A stretch of 32,531 nucleotides of DNA from Candidatus Sericytochromatia bacterium (GCA_035285325.1 JAYKJB010000066.1:1-32531), one strand, 5' to 3'. Positions 22,120-30,797 are shown, numbered from the stretch's first letter. The notes: a model not told the origin generated them from the sequence alone. Translations and numbers: made by a program.

Positions 22120-23730
22120 CGGGAACAGGGTCGGGAGCGACTGGGCGCCAGGCGCGACCAGAATGCGCTGCGTGCCGATGGTCTGCATGCGCGCATCCAG
22201 GCCGTCGATCTCCAGCGGACAGCCCTCCACGATCTTCAGCCAGACCGTGCGCCCAGGAGCATCGACGCTCTCACTGTCGATCTTCTCCAGTCCGCTGGGG
22301 GTGACCAGGCGAACGACCAGATGGACGACGTTTGGATCGCCCACCTGGAAGGCGCGCTCGATTTGTGCTGAGCAGCTGGGTGCCGCTGGCTGACTGGGCG
22401 GCGGAGAAGTTGGTTGCGGTGGCTCTGGCAGCACCAGCGGGATTCCCAGCAGCGCGGGGGTGATCGCGTGCTGGAACAGCCCCATCAGGCGGCCTTGTTG
22501 ATCGAGGTAGACCAGCCACACCGGGCATCCCAGCGGCACCACGCCGGCGAAATTCGACGCGCGCTTCAGCGCCGCCAGCAGGGGTGAGGCATGCGGGGGA
22601 ACGCCCGCCGCCACGCGTCGGATTTGCAGGGTGCTGACCAGGGGGTGGGCGATGGCCGGGGCGCGCTGCCCGACCAGGCAGCCTGAGAAGGCGGGGGAGT
22701 CAGGCCTTTCCAGGCTGGCCTGGCTCCAGTCGCTTGCGCTGGTGGGCGTGCTGCTGGCCTTGGGGGGAGTGCCCGGAGGGGCCGTGGCCGAGGGCGCTTG
22801 AGCAGACTCAGCAGGTTTGGGCGTGTCGTTGGATGCCCCCGTGGGCGTGGCGGTGGCGGTGGGCGCTCCCGAAGCCGGGATAGACGTCTCGGCCGGGCGC
22901 TCCGGGGGCTGGCTCGCCAGGCTGGCCTTGAGGGCGGACAGTTCCTGGCGCAAGGCCGCCAGGGTGTCGCGCAACTCGGCCACCTCCTGACTCAGCCGTT
23001 GCATCTGGCGGCGCACGTCGGCGGCGTCGGTGAAGTCCGGCAAGCGTTCGCTGGTCAGTTGCTGCGAGGTGGCCTCGGTGGCGCGCTGGAACTGGGCCGG
23101 ATTGTAGCTGCCCAGCTCGCCATCCGGCAGGCCTTCCAGCACGTGGCCCGTCACCAGCGTGCTGGCCGGGTCGATCTGGGTGCTGGCGCCCGCTTCCCCC
23201 ACCTTCACCAGGCTGCGGAAGGCGGCCGTTTTGCCGCTGGGCGTGGGCACCTCGGCCGAGACGACGAAGGGGAGGCCGGCCGGGACGCGGGCCATGCGGA
23301 AGCGGCCCTCGGCATCCGTCACCACCGACGGAATGTCGGGAATGGGCTGTCCGGCGGCGTCCGCCAGAAACACGCGCGCCCCCTCCACGGCCGATGTTTC
23401 GAGGGCCTGCAGGCGATAGCGTGGCCTGTCCACCTCCACGAACGAAGGGCCTCGCGCGCGCTGGAGACCCACGCCGCGGTCGCTGATCAGGCCGAGCCCG
23501 CGATCACTGATCAGCCCGAGCCCGCGGTCGCTGATGAGGCGGACGCCGGCCGCCACGCTGAGCGTTCGTGGAACCCGGAGTTGCCCCTCCAGCGGCACCC
23601 GAGGCGCTTCGGCCACCTTGGTCGCACGGCTGGCGGCTTTGCGTCCGGGCTCGGCGGGGGGCGCCGGTGGTGCCTGGCAGGCGGCCAGGGTGATCAGCAT
23701 CAGGAGCGTAGCGGCCAGGGAGGTGCGCAC
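22105..23730 (-). CDS. Lipoprotein with LISDRGLG repeats and regulatory-like beta domain, paralogue of the 20426 gene
   Basis: 541 residues. The start at 23730 is GTG with no convincing ribosome site. The signal peptide ends in LAAC (Cys18). Domain order equals that of its neighbour: LISDRGLG repeats (65-88), a carboxypeptidase-regulatory-like domain (about 100-160, VEGARVFLADAAGQPI...GRFRMARVPAG), the family segment (DPASTLV, LGSYNPAQFQ, LPDFTDAADV), a coiled coil (about 240-270) and a Thr/Pro/Ala-rich linker (about 275-345). It then has a unique domain around 350-430 (SGCLVGQRAPA...NFAGVVPLGCPVWLVYLDQ) before the shared C-terminal domain (WLKIVEGCPLEIDG, GAQSLPTLF). The two genes probably arose by duplication; only the central low-complexity regions are unrelated. 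Confidence 0.85.
   Translation of the reverse strand: MRTSLAATLLMLITLAACQAPPAPPAEPGRKAASRATKVAEAPRVPLEGQLRVPRTLSVAAGVRLISDRGLGLISDRGLGLISDRGVGLQRARGPSFVEVDRPRYRLQALETSAVEGARVFLADAAGQPIPDIPSVVTDAEGRFRMARVPAGLPFVVSAEVPTPSGKTAAFRSLVKVGEAGASTQIDPASTLVTGHVLEGLPDGELGSYNPAQFQRATEATSQQLTSERLPDFTDAADVRRQMQRLSQEVAELRDTLAALRQELSALKASLASQPPERPAETSIPASGAPTATATPTGASNDTPKPAESAQAPSATAPPGTPPKASSTPTSASDWSQASLERPDSPAFSGCLVGQRAPAIAHPLVSTLQIRRVAAGVPPHASPLLAALKRASNFAGVVPLGCPVWLVYLDQQGRLMGLFQHAITPALLGIPLVLPEPPQPTSPPPSQPAAPSCSAQIERAFQVGDPNVVHLVVRLVTPSGLEKIDSESVDAPGRTVWLKIVEGCPLEIDGLDARMQTIGTQRILVAPGAQSLPTLFPSGPP
23467..23538 (-). repeat. Three 24-nt repeats coding LISDRGLG
   Basis: Three tandem 24-nt units encode LISDRGLG, LISDRGLG and LISDRGVG (residues 65-88). 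The DNA copies differ mainly at third positions, so the protein repeat appears to be selected. Confidence 0.85.
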
Positions 23731-23764
23731 GGGGCCGATCCAATCGCGAAGGGATGAGGGGAGC

Positions 23765-23786
23765 GGACAGTTGTCCCCTTCATACC
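23765..23786 (-). promoter_or_regulatory. GGTAT...GGGACAACT upstream element of the 22105 lipoprotein gene
   Basis: GGTATGAAGGGGACAACTGT lies 56 to 37 nt upstream of the GTG start. Its right half is an inverted repeat, GGACA-AC-TGTCC. Nearly the same sequence precedes the kinase gene. Confidence 0.5.
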
Positions 23787-23823
23787 GCAGGGGAGTGGCG
23801 CGGAAACCTGGGGACGGCCGGGC

Positions 23824-25713
23824 TCAGAAGCGCGCGGGCGGAGCCGCCGGCAAGTAGCCTCCGCTGCCGCGCAACCAGGCGTCGAAGCGCGATTCAAGCA
23901 GATCGAGCGGGACGGCCCCGTCGCGCAGGACGGCCTCGTGGAAGTCGCGGGCGTCGTAGCGTTTGCCGAGTCCTTCGATCGCGCGGGCCTTGAGTTCGAG
24001 GAACTTCCATTCTCCGACCTTGTAGGCCACCGCCTGACCGGGGTCGGCCAGGAAACGATCGACTTCCTGGACAATCTCAGCTTCAGGGCGCGCGGCGTGG
24101 GCCCGGTAGAAGGCGATCGCCCGCTGGCGCTCCCAGCCGCCCGCGTGCAAGCCGGTGTCCAGCACCACCCGCAAGGCGCGTCGCATGCTCATGTTCAGGC
24201 GCCCGAAGCGGGCGTAGGGATCGCGGTACAAGCCCAGCTCCTCCCCCAGCGATTCGGCATACAGCCCCCAGCCCTCCACGAAGGCGCTGGGGCGACTCAA
24301 GCGCCGAAAGGTCGGCCAATCGGCCCGTTGAAATTGCCGCGAGAACTGCAAATGGTGGCCGGGCAGGGCTTCATGCAAGGTCAGGGGCGCCGCTTCGTAG
24401 GCGGGACGATGCGCCAGGTTGCTCAGGTTGACGAAAAACGTGCCGCCGCGCGAGCCATCGGTGGCGGCCGGCAGGTAGTAACCGCCGGGGGCGGTCGGGG
24501 CGATCGCCTCGGGCACGGCCGCCACGCCACACGGCGGCACGTTGGTGACGCGGAACAGGCTGGGCAGGCACTGGGTCAAGCGGCGCACCAGCAGGTCGTA
24601 TTCGGCCAGCGCGGCGGCCTGATTGGGATGCCGGAAGCGGGGATCGCGCTCGACCTGCCGCAGGAACTCGCCAAGGTCGCCCTCGAAGCCCACCTCCAGA
24701 CGGATCAGTTCCATCTCTTGCTGCAGGCGGGCCACCTCCGCCATGCCGCGGGCGTGCAACAGCGCCGGCGTGACGCGGGTGGTGCAGTGGGCGTTCAGCA
24801 GGTGCTCGTACAGGCGATCACCGCCCGGCAGCGCCGCAAGCCCCGTTTCCTGATGCGTCGCGGGCAGGTAATGGTTGCGCCAGTAACGTTCGAACCGGCG
24901 GATGCCCGGTTGGACCACGCGGTCGATGGCCTGACGGGCCTCTTCCCGCAGGCGGTGCTGGCGTTCGGCCGGCATGTCCAGCGGCAGCCGGGTCAGGGGC
25001 TGGTAGAACGGACTCTCTTCAGGCCGTTTGACCTGATGCGGGGCCAACTGCGTCAACACCCGTTCGGCCAGACCCCGGTCGAGCACGAGACCTCGCTTGC
25101 GGGCCCCTTCGAGCCCATCGATGGTCCGCTCCACGCGTACCCCGAAGGCGCGCAGGCGCCCGATCCAGTCCAGGAAGTCGCGCTCCGCGTCGAATTTGAG
25201 CAGGCCGACCAGGGTGTGGTCCAGCTGGGGGCCCTCCAGCGGCGTCACGACCCAGGCGTGGGCGCCGAGCGGATCGCCTTTCAGCCAGGTTTCGAGGTGA
25301 CGCGTATAGAGCTGGTGATGGAAGCGGTCCTCAGGGGTGAGGCGCGCCAGCGGAATCTCGCGCAACTGGCGCCAGGCCTGTTGCTGGTGGCTCAGGCGGT
25401 CTCGCTGGGCCTGCTGGGACTGGTCGGCCCAGGCCGAATTCCAGCGGCGATCGCCCATAGCCGAGGCAAACAGGGGATCCTGGGCCATGGCCCAGTCCCA
25501 TTCCGAGGCCAGAAAGCGGCGCAGGCGTTCCGTGGTGGGGTAGTCGGCCGCTTGCACCGGGGCTGTGAGCGGCGCGAGCGCCAGCAGACCCACGGACAAC
25601 ACGCGACCGACGTACCGGATCAGCGGGCGGTTCAGGCTGGCGAATCGGGACGTCATCCTGGACTTCATACCTGGCTGGTCGATGGATGGCAAGATGGCAA
25701 GTGAGGCTTCCAC
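23824..25713 (-). CDS. DUF885-family secreted metallopeptidase-like protein
   Basis: Up to 629 residues. A signal peptide (about 25-55, ending APVQA-AD) sends it out of the cytoplasm. The DUF885 hallmarks are present: the metal-site motif L-HEALPGHH (His447, Glu448, His453/454), the downstream EGWGLYAE (Glu480) and a conserved YYLPA/FFVNLSN strand before the motif. Family members are thought to be zinc-dependent peptidases (gluzincin-like), although few have known substrates. All expected metal and catalytic residues are there. The GTG at 25713, 14 nt after the kinase gene's stop, has no ribosome site; ATG at 25668 or 25656 would still keep the signal peptide and may be the real start. It is likely co-transcribed with the kinase. 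Confidence 0.88.
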   Translation of the reverse strand: MEASLAILPSIDQPGMKSRMTSRFASLNRPLIRYVGRVLSVGLLALAPLTAPVQAADYPTTERLRRFLASEWDWAMAQDPLFASAMGDRRWNSAWADQSQQAQRDRLSHQQQAWRQLREIPLARLTPEDRFHHQLYTRHLETWLKGDPLGAHAWVVTPLEGPQLDHTLVGLLKFDAERDFLDWIGRLRAFGVRVERTIDGLEGARKRGLVLDRGLAERVLTQLAPHQVKRPEESPFYQPLTRLPLDMPAERQHRLREEARQAIDRVVQPGIRRFERYWRNHYLPATHQETGLAALPGGDRLYEHLLNAHCTTRVTPALLHARGMAEVARLQQEMELIRLEVGFEGDLGEFLRQVERDPRFRHPNQAAALAEYDLLVRRLTQCLPSLFRVTNVPPCGVAAVPEAIAPTAPGGYYLPAATDGSRGGTFFVNLSNLAHRPAYEAAPLTLHEALPGHHLQFSRQFQRADWPTFRRLSRPSAFVEGWGLYAESLGEELGLYRDPYARFGRLNMSMRRALRVVLDTGLHAGGWERQRAIAFYRAHAARPEAEIVQEVDRFLADPGQAVAYKVGEWKFLELKARAIEGLGKRYDARDFHEAVLRDGAVPLDLLESRFDAWLRGSGGYLPAAPPARF

Positions 25714-25727
25714 GCTGCACGAGGCCG

Positions 25728-28700
25728 TCAGAGGCCCTTGAAGCGCGCCCAGCGGGCTTCAAGACTGACATTTTGAGGCCCCAGGGGCTCCGTGATACCC
25801 GTGGTCCGGGCCAGTTCCTCATTGACCAGGTGCAGCCAGTGGGGGTTGCGCATGCGATGGAACAGGCGACCGGCCTCCGTGAGGGCTTGCCGGGCCTGGG
25901 TCGGGCGTCCGGCGGCCCGCAGCACGCTGCTGCGCGCCAGGTGCGTGTGAGCCTGCAGGAAGAGGTTGTCCATCTCCGGGCTGCGCACCCGGGCCAGCAC
26001 GGCGTCGAAGCGGGAGAGCGCCTCGCTGTGGCTGCGTGGGGCGGCGCAGCGTCCCAGCCCCAGCCAGGCAAAGGCCTCGCTCAGCGGATTGCGCAGCGGG
26101 CCCGAACCGGCGATCGTCGCCAGTTGCTGAAAGATCGGTTCGGCCGCGGCAAGTTCACCTTCCGTCGCCAGGGTCGCAGCGCGCCCATACATGCCCAGCA
26201 TGAGGGCGAAGCCCAGGCCATCCGCCTGGCCGCGGTCAATCAGGTCGTCGAACACGGCCAGCGCCTCGGCGGGACGCCCCAGATCGGCCAGCAGGTGCCC
26301 CCGCAGCGCCAGGGACTTGTTGAAAGCCAGCGCCTGCTGACGAAGGTGCGGATAGACCAGCAGGTTTTTCTCGATCTGTTCCAGCGCGAGTGCGTACTCT
26401 CCTTGCTGCCAGAGCAGATAGGGGCGCAGGTACAGCACCCAGGCGAAGGGAGGGCCTCCCACCCGGCGGGTCTTGCGCAGGGTCAGTTCGAGGTAGCGTT
26501 CGGCTTCCTCCACGTGGCCCGTCCAGGCTGGCCAGACGCCGAAGTAGAACCAGGCCAGGTAGGGGTCCTCGTCCCCCATCTCCCGGGCATAGGCCAGCGC
26601 CCGGTCACGGGGTTCGGGGGAAGGCCGCTGGCCTTGAAAGGCGATCGCATTCTGGGCGGCCCAGACCCCGACGCGCGCGGAACGCATCAGGGTGGAGGCG
26701 AGGGCGGGCAGGGGCGCTTCGAGCAGCCTGGCTGCTTGCCGGGCCTCCACGAGGAGCTCATCGATGCGACCTGATACCAGCAAGGCAGGAACACGTGCTA
26801 CCTGGACCACGGCGGCCGCGGCTGACTTGGCCTGGTCGGGCACCAGCTGGACCAGCTGCTCTGACGCCGCAAAGGCGTCGGCCGGTTTGCCGATGATGGC
26901 GTGGGTCACCGCATAGAGGGTCAACAGGGTCGCCACATCCTGCTGACCGGCTGCCAGCAGCCTGGCCACCTGCACCGGGTCGGCCTGATAGGCCGCATAG
27001 GCCTTGCTGAGCATCTCGCCGGCGAGGGCGGTGGCCATATGGAAGCCGTGGTGGCCGATCTGCATCCAGATGGCCAGCCGCTCCGGCATGTGCTCCTGGG
27101 GCAAGCGCGAGAGCGCCCCCTCGGCATCGCGCCAGGTTTCCAGCGCCGTATAGATCACGCCGCGCGCCAGGGCCTGCTGGGCGGCCACCAACAGATGCGG
27201 ATAGGCCTGGGCATCATCGCCCGCCTGCAGGAAATGGCGGCCCAGTTCATGGGCGATCGCCGTCTGATCCTCGGGGTGCTCGGCCAGCAGCGCCGCGCCG
27301 GCGCGCTGGTGCAGCTGGTTTCGGCTTTCCGGTTCCAGGCCTGCATAGGCCACTTCGCGCACGCGGTCGTGGGGGAACTCGTACTGGCCCGGCCCCGTGC
27401 GCGTGAGCAGCTGGCGTGCCAGCAATTCCTCGAGCCAGGTGAACAAGTCGTCTTCCGCACTGTCGGACACGGCTTGCAGCACCCGCAGCTCCCACGCGTG
27501 CCCCAGCACCGCGGCCGCGCCGAGCAGATGACGGGCGCCCTCCGGCAGGTGCGCCAGGCGACGCTGAACGGCCGTTTCGATGCTGCGCAGCTGTTGCAAC
27601 ACGGCGGGATCAGCCGGGAATTGCCAGAGCCCCTGCTTGCGGGCCAGGTGGCCCTCCTCGATCAGCAGTTGCAACACCTCCCGGGTGAAGAAGGGATTGC
27701 CGCCGGTGGCGCTGTACAGGGCGCGGGAAAAGTCTGACGGAATCTCGCTGCCGGGGAAAAAGGAGGCGAGCAAGGCGGCCTGCTGGGCCTGTTCGAGCGG
27801 GGCGGGACGCATCCAGTGACTGGTGCCTTCCTCGATGGTTTGCCAGAGCGGGTTGCCGGCCGGGGTTTCGTCGTCGCGGAAGGTACCGACGCAGAACACC
27901 CGGCTGCCCGTCGTGCGGCGGATGCCCTGGTTCAGGATGTCGATCGTCTGGGGGTCGGCCCAGTGCAGGTCGTCGAGCAGAAAGAGCAAGGGATGGCGCT
28001 GCGAGAGGGCCGTCAGCCATTCGATCACCATGTCGACCACATTGACGCCCTCGGGGGGGGCCTCCGCCGAGGCGAATTCCGGAAACAGCAAGCGCAGCGG
28101 GCCCTCGAAGAGACGGCGCTCCTCGGGCAGGGCATAGGCCAGCGCGGGCCGCAAGGCGTCTCTCAGGGCGTCATAGGGGCCCATGCCCTCGTCGTGACAG
28201 GCGCCGTGCATGACCACGAAGCCAGCCAGACTCGCCTTCAACTTGATCTCCTGAACCAGCCGAGACTTGCCCGTTCCGGCTGGGGCGCCGATCAGCAAGG
28301 CCTGGCCCTGTCCGCCCGAGACCGTCTCCAGGCAGGCTTCGATCCGCGCCAGCTCCACTTCCCGACCCACCAGTTCGCCGGAGACCAGAAAGCTCAGCTG
28401 CTGATCGCGGCTTTCCCGGGCCACGGCGGTGCCCGAGAGGGCCGACAGCTCGGCCAGGGCCATCCCGGCCGTGCGGGGACGACGCCCTGGCTCCTTGTCC
28501 AGCAGCCGCATGATCAGGCGTTCGAAGGCGGGTGGCAGCTCGGCGCGCGCCTCGCGGGGCGCGCGCGGGGCGTTGAAGAGGTGGGCCCGCACGACCTCGC
28601 CAACGCTGCCCGTGAAGGGCAGGCCACCTGTGACCAGCTCGTAGGCCAGGCAGCCCACCGAATAGAGGTCTGCCGCTGCGCTGATCGGCGCGCCGCGCGC

Positions 28701-29243
28701 CACTTCGGGGGCCATGTAGCCGGGCGTGCCGGTGATCTGGCGCGGCCCTTCCTCGTGGGCCTGGCGCATCAGGCCGAAATCCATCAACTTCAGCACGCCC
28801 TCCGGCGTGACGCGGATGTTGGCGGCCTTGATGTCCCGATGGACGTATTGCCGAGCGTGGATGTAGTCCAGTGCTTGCAACAGCTGGCTGAGCAGGTGGT
28901 AGACCGTCGGTAGCGGCAAGGGGCCCTGCGTGAGCAGCTCGGCCAGTTCCTGCCCCGGTACCAGCTCCATCACGATGAAGCGATCGCCGTCCTCCAGCTG
29001 GCCGAAATCGAGCACCGCCACCGTGTTGGGATGCCGCAAGCGAGCCAGCGCGTGGTATTCCGCCTTGAAACGCAGCCGCAGTTCGGCCGTGTCGCCGGGC
29101 AGGGCCTTGACCACTTTCAAGGCGCATTCGCGATCGCCCTCGAACTGGTCCAAGACCCGGTAGACCGTTCCCATGGCTCCCTCGCCCAGGGTGCCGAGCA
29201 CGCGATAGCGCTGGGTGAAGTGGGTAGGCCCGGGATGTGACAT
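25728..29243 (-). CDS. Ser/Thr protein kinase fused to AAA-type ATPase and TPR-like region
   Basis: 1171 residues. The kinase domain (about 13-270) has every key element: glycine loop GEGAMG (20-25), Lys43, HRDIKAAN (Asp137), DFG (155-157) and APE (178-180), so it should be active. An ATPase domain follows (LVGREVEL at ~291, Walker A GAPAGTGKS at 319-327, Walker B LLFLLDD at 419-425, then LHWAD), as in STAND/MalT-like and PknK-type regulators. From ~600 to the end it is helical with degenerate TPR-like repeats, probably a ligand or partner sensor. There is no transmembrane segment, so it is cytosolic. It lacks a C-terminal HTH or histidine kinase domain. The ribosome site is weak. The nearby DUF885 gene and the upstream element shared with two lipoprotein genes suggest a role in envelope control. 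Confidence 0.93.
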   Translation of the reverse strand: MSHPGPTHFTQRYRVLGTLGEGAMGTVYRVLDQFEGDRECALKVVKALPGDTAELRLRFKAEYHALARLRHPNTVAVLDFGQLEDGDRFIVMELVPGQELAELLTQGPLPLPTVYHLLSQLLQALDYIHARQYVHRDIKAANIRVTPEGVLKLMDFGLMRQAHEEGPRQITGTPGYMAPEVARGAPISAAADLYSVGCLAYELVTGGLPFTGSVGEVVRAHLFNAPRAPREARAELPPAFERLIMRLLDKEPGRRPRTAGMALAELSALSGTAVARESRDQQLSFLVSGELVGREVELARIEACLETVSGGQGQALLIGAPAGTGKSRLVQEIKLKASLAGFVVMHGACHDEGMGPYDALRDALRPALAYALPEERRLFEGPLRLLFPEFASAEAPPEGVNVVDMVIEWLTALSQRHPLLFLLDDLHWADPQTIDILNQGIRRTTGSRVFCVGTFRDDETPAGNPLWQTIEEGTSHWMRPAPLEQAQQAALLASFFPGSEIPSDFSRALYSATGGNPFFTREVLQLLIEEGHLARKQGLWQFPADPAVLQQLRSIETAVQRRLAHLPEGARHLLGAAAVLGHAWELRVLQAVSDSAEDDLFTWLEELLARQLLTRTGPGQYEFPHDRVREVAYAGLEPESRNQLHQRAGAALLAEHPEDQTAIAHELGRHFLQAGDDAQAYPHLLVAAQQALARGVIYTALETWRDAEGALSRLPQEHMPERLAIWMQIGHHGFHMATALAGEMLSKAYAAYQADPVQVARLLAAGQQDVATLLTLYAVTHAIIGKPADAFAASEQLVQLVPDQAKSAAAAVVQVARVPALLVSGRIDELLVEARQAARLLEAPLPALASTLMRSARVGVWAAQNAIAFQGQRPSPEPRDRALAYAREMGDEDPYLAWFYFGVWPAWTGHVEEAERYLELTLRKTRRVGGPPFAWVLYLRPYLLWQQGEYALALEQIEKNLLVYPHLRQQALAFNKSLALRGHLLADLGRPAEALAVFDDLIDRGQADGLGFALMLGMYGRAATLATEGELAAAEPIFQQLATIAGSGPLRNPLSEAFAWLGLGRCAAPRSHSEALSRFDAVLARVRSPEMDNLFLQAHTHLARSSVLRAAGRPTQARQALTEAGRLFHRMRNPHWLHLVNEELARTTGITEPLGPQNVSLEARWARFKGL

Positions 29244-29270
29244 CGTGGAAGGGTCACCAGGAACGGCGGG

Positions 29271-29290
29271 GGAGTTGTCCCTTGTATACC
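29271..29290 (-). promoter_or_regulatory. GGTAT...GGGACAACT upstream element of the kinase gene
   Basis: GGTATACAAGGGACAACTCC lies 47 to 28 nt before the ATG. It shares 14 or more of its bases with the element before the 22105 lipoprotein gene. The right half is again an imperfect palindrome (GGGA-CAAC-TCCC). TATACA could serve as a -10 box, but no good -35 box was seen. Confidence 0.5.
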
Positions 29291-29301
29291 CCTGAAAGCA
29301 G

Positions 29302-29331
29302 AACCTGCCAGGTCGTGTGACCTGGCAGGTT
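29302..29331. terminator. Strong hairpin between the tandem regulatory-like gene and the kinase gene
   Basis: AACCTGCCAGGTC (29302-29314) and GACCTGGCAGGTT (29319-29331) make a perfect 13-bp stem with a 4-nt loop. On the plus strand it is followed by TTCGTGTTT. On the minus strand, where transcription of the 29382 gene ends, the tail is CTGCTTTC, a weak U-tract. It most likely insulates the kinase unit from the gene upstream. Confidence 0.7.
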
Positions 29332-29381
29332 TTCGTGTTTGGAATTCAGGGGAACAGGTCCCCCGGGTTCAATTGGCCCTG

Positions 29382-30797
29382 TTACGACTTGGGCTTGCTG
29401 CTCGAGCTGGCACTGCCAGGCGCGCTGGGCACCGGCACGGGCGCACTCGGGATGGGCAAGCTACCCGACGCGGAAGGCATCGGCGGCACGAAGCCGGGCG
29501 GGATCGGGAACGGGAAGATGACGGGCGGAAGCGTCTTGGCGCCCTTCATCAGCTTGATCGGCTCGCCCAGCGTCGCCGTGAAGCTGGGCTTGTTGTCAAC
29601 CATCACCGGGATGATGAAGGTCATGTAGCCGCCCGCCGCCACGGAGAGCTTGTACTCACCCGGCAGGATCCGGTCGAGCGTGAACTTGCCGTTGGCATCC
29701 GAGAACTGGTTCTCGGTCACGGGCGGGTCGATCTGCGCCACGGCACCATCCAGGGGCTTGCCGGTCTCGTCAAGGACCTGGCCCGAAATCTTGCCGAAGT
29801 AGGCGACGGTGCTGGTCAGCTTGGTGACGCCGAGGTCTTGCGGCGCGGCCGAGGTCACGGTGACGGTGCGGCGCGGTGGCAGCTGGTAGAACGGGCGATA
29901 GACCTGAACGGTGTACTCGGCCGGCGGCAGGTTCAGCACCTCGAAGCGGCCTTCGTCATCGGTGATGGCGGTAAAGTTGTCGAGACCGACGTCGGTGTTG
30001 GCGATCGCCTTGCGGTCTTTCGGGTAGACCGAGATGGTCGCGCCGATGATGGCCTTGCCGTCGCTGCTCTGGACGGTGCCCGTCACGCCGGTGGGCGGAT
30101 TGACGTCGCGTTCCAGCACGATCGGGGCGTCGAGCATGGCCGGCCGGCCACTCTTGACCGCGATGCCCTTGACGGTCTGGCGCTTGAAGCCAGGCTTGGC
30201 GACGACCACGTTCCAGGTGCCTTCGGCCACGTTGGTGAGGGCGAAACGACCGGTTTCACCGGCCTTGCCGACCACCGAGGTACCGCCGCTGAGGAACACG
30301 TCCGCGCCTTCCACACTGTCGGTGGGGCGAGCGTCTTTCAGCTCGATCACGCCTTGGATGGAACCCGTGCGACGGGTCACCAGGCTGGCGGCGTCGACGA
30401 TCGGGGGATCTTGCGCCAGCGGCACCATGATGGCGGTCGGCGAGACCACCTTGGTCACGCCGCCCTTGCCATCTGGCACGGCCGCTTCGAGGGTGTATTC
30501 CGCGCCACCCTTGACCACGGCGGAGAACTTCCCATCGGGACCGATGGTGGTTTCCTTGGTGTCGATGTCGCTGCGCGCGATCACGGTGCCGCCCGTCGCC
30601 GTGGCCGCCTGGGCCAGGCGATAGCCCGCGCTGATCGAATCCACGGTGACGGTCCCCGTGATGGTGCCGGTTCCGGCACCGGCAGAGCCCGCAGCGGCGC
30701 CGCTGGCCTGGGTGGGGTTCGGGGTCTGATTGCCCTGGCAGGCCACGAGCGACGCACACAGCGTCAGCGCGAGCCCGAGGTTCATGGTAGAACGCAA
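29382..30797 (-). CDS. Lipoprotein with several carboxypeptidase-regulatory-like domains
   Basis: 471 residues from a TTG start at 30797, chosen because GGAGG lies 9 nt upstream; the ATG four codons later has no site, and the frame to 30968 is not plausible coding. The signal peptide ends in LVAC (Cys20). The mature protein is a chain of Ig-like/carboxypeptidase-regulatory domains: a first near 45-125, a second near 150-220 (GSIQGVIELKDARP...GRFALTNVAEGTW), a third near 230-320 (TGVTGTVQSSDGKAI...GRFEVLNLPPAEY) and a fourth near 345-410 (GKISGQVLDETGKPL...GKFTLDRILPGEY). A Pro/Ser/Ala tail closes it. The third-to-fourth domain part is nearly repeated in the gene upstream, so the pair is a tandem duplication. 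Likely a surface structural or adhesion protein. Confidence 0.85.
   Translation of the reverse strand: MRSTMNLGLALTLCASLVACQGNQTPNPTQASGAAAGSAGAGTGTITGTVTVDSISAGYRLAQAATATGGTVIARSDIDTKETTIGPDGKFSAVVKGGAEYTLEAAVPDGKGGVTKVVSPTAIMVPLAQDPPIVDAASLVTRRTGSIQGVIELKDARPTDSVEGADVFLSGGTSVVGKAGETGRFALTNVAEGTWNVVVAKPGFKRQTVKGIAVKSGRPAMLDAPIVLERDVNPPTGVTGTVQSSDGKAIIGATISVYPKDRKAIANTDVGLDNFTAITDDEGRFEVLNLPPAEYTVQVYRPFYQLPPRRTVTVTSAAPQDLGVTKLTSTVAYFGKISGQVLDETGKPLDGAVAQIDPPVTENQFSDANGKFTLDRILPGEYKLSVAAGGYMTFIIPVMVDNKPSFTATLGEPIKLMKGAKTLPPVIFPFPIPPGFVPPMPSASGSLPIPSAPVPVPSAPGSASSSSKPKS

Noticed and set aside
20825-22393. Long plus-strand frame of 522 codons opposite the two repeat lipoproteins
   Set aside because: It is a shadow of GC-rich coding on the other strand: Arg/Gly/Ala/His-rich, no family pattern, no ribosome site.
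23938-25704. 588-codon plus-strand frame opposite DUF885
   Set aside because: The minus strand carries the HEALPGHH motif and a signal peptide; the antisense frame is compositional.
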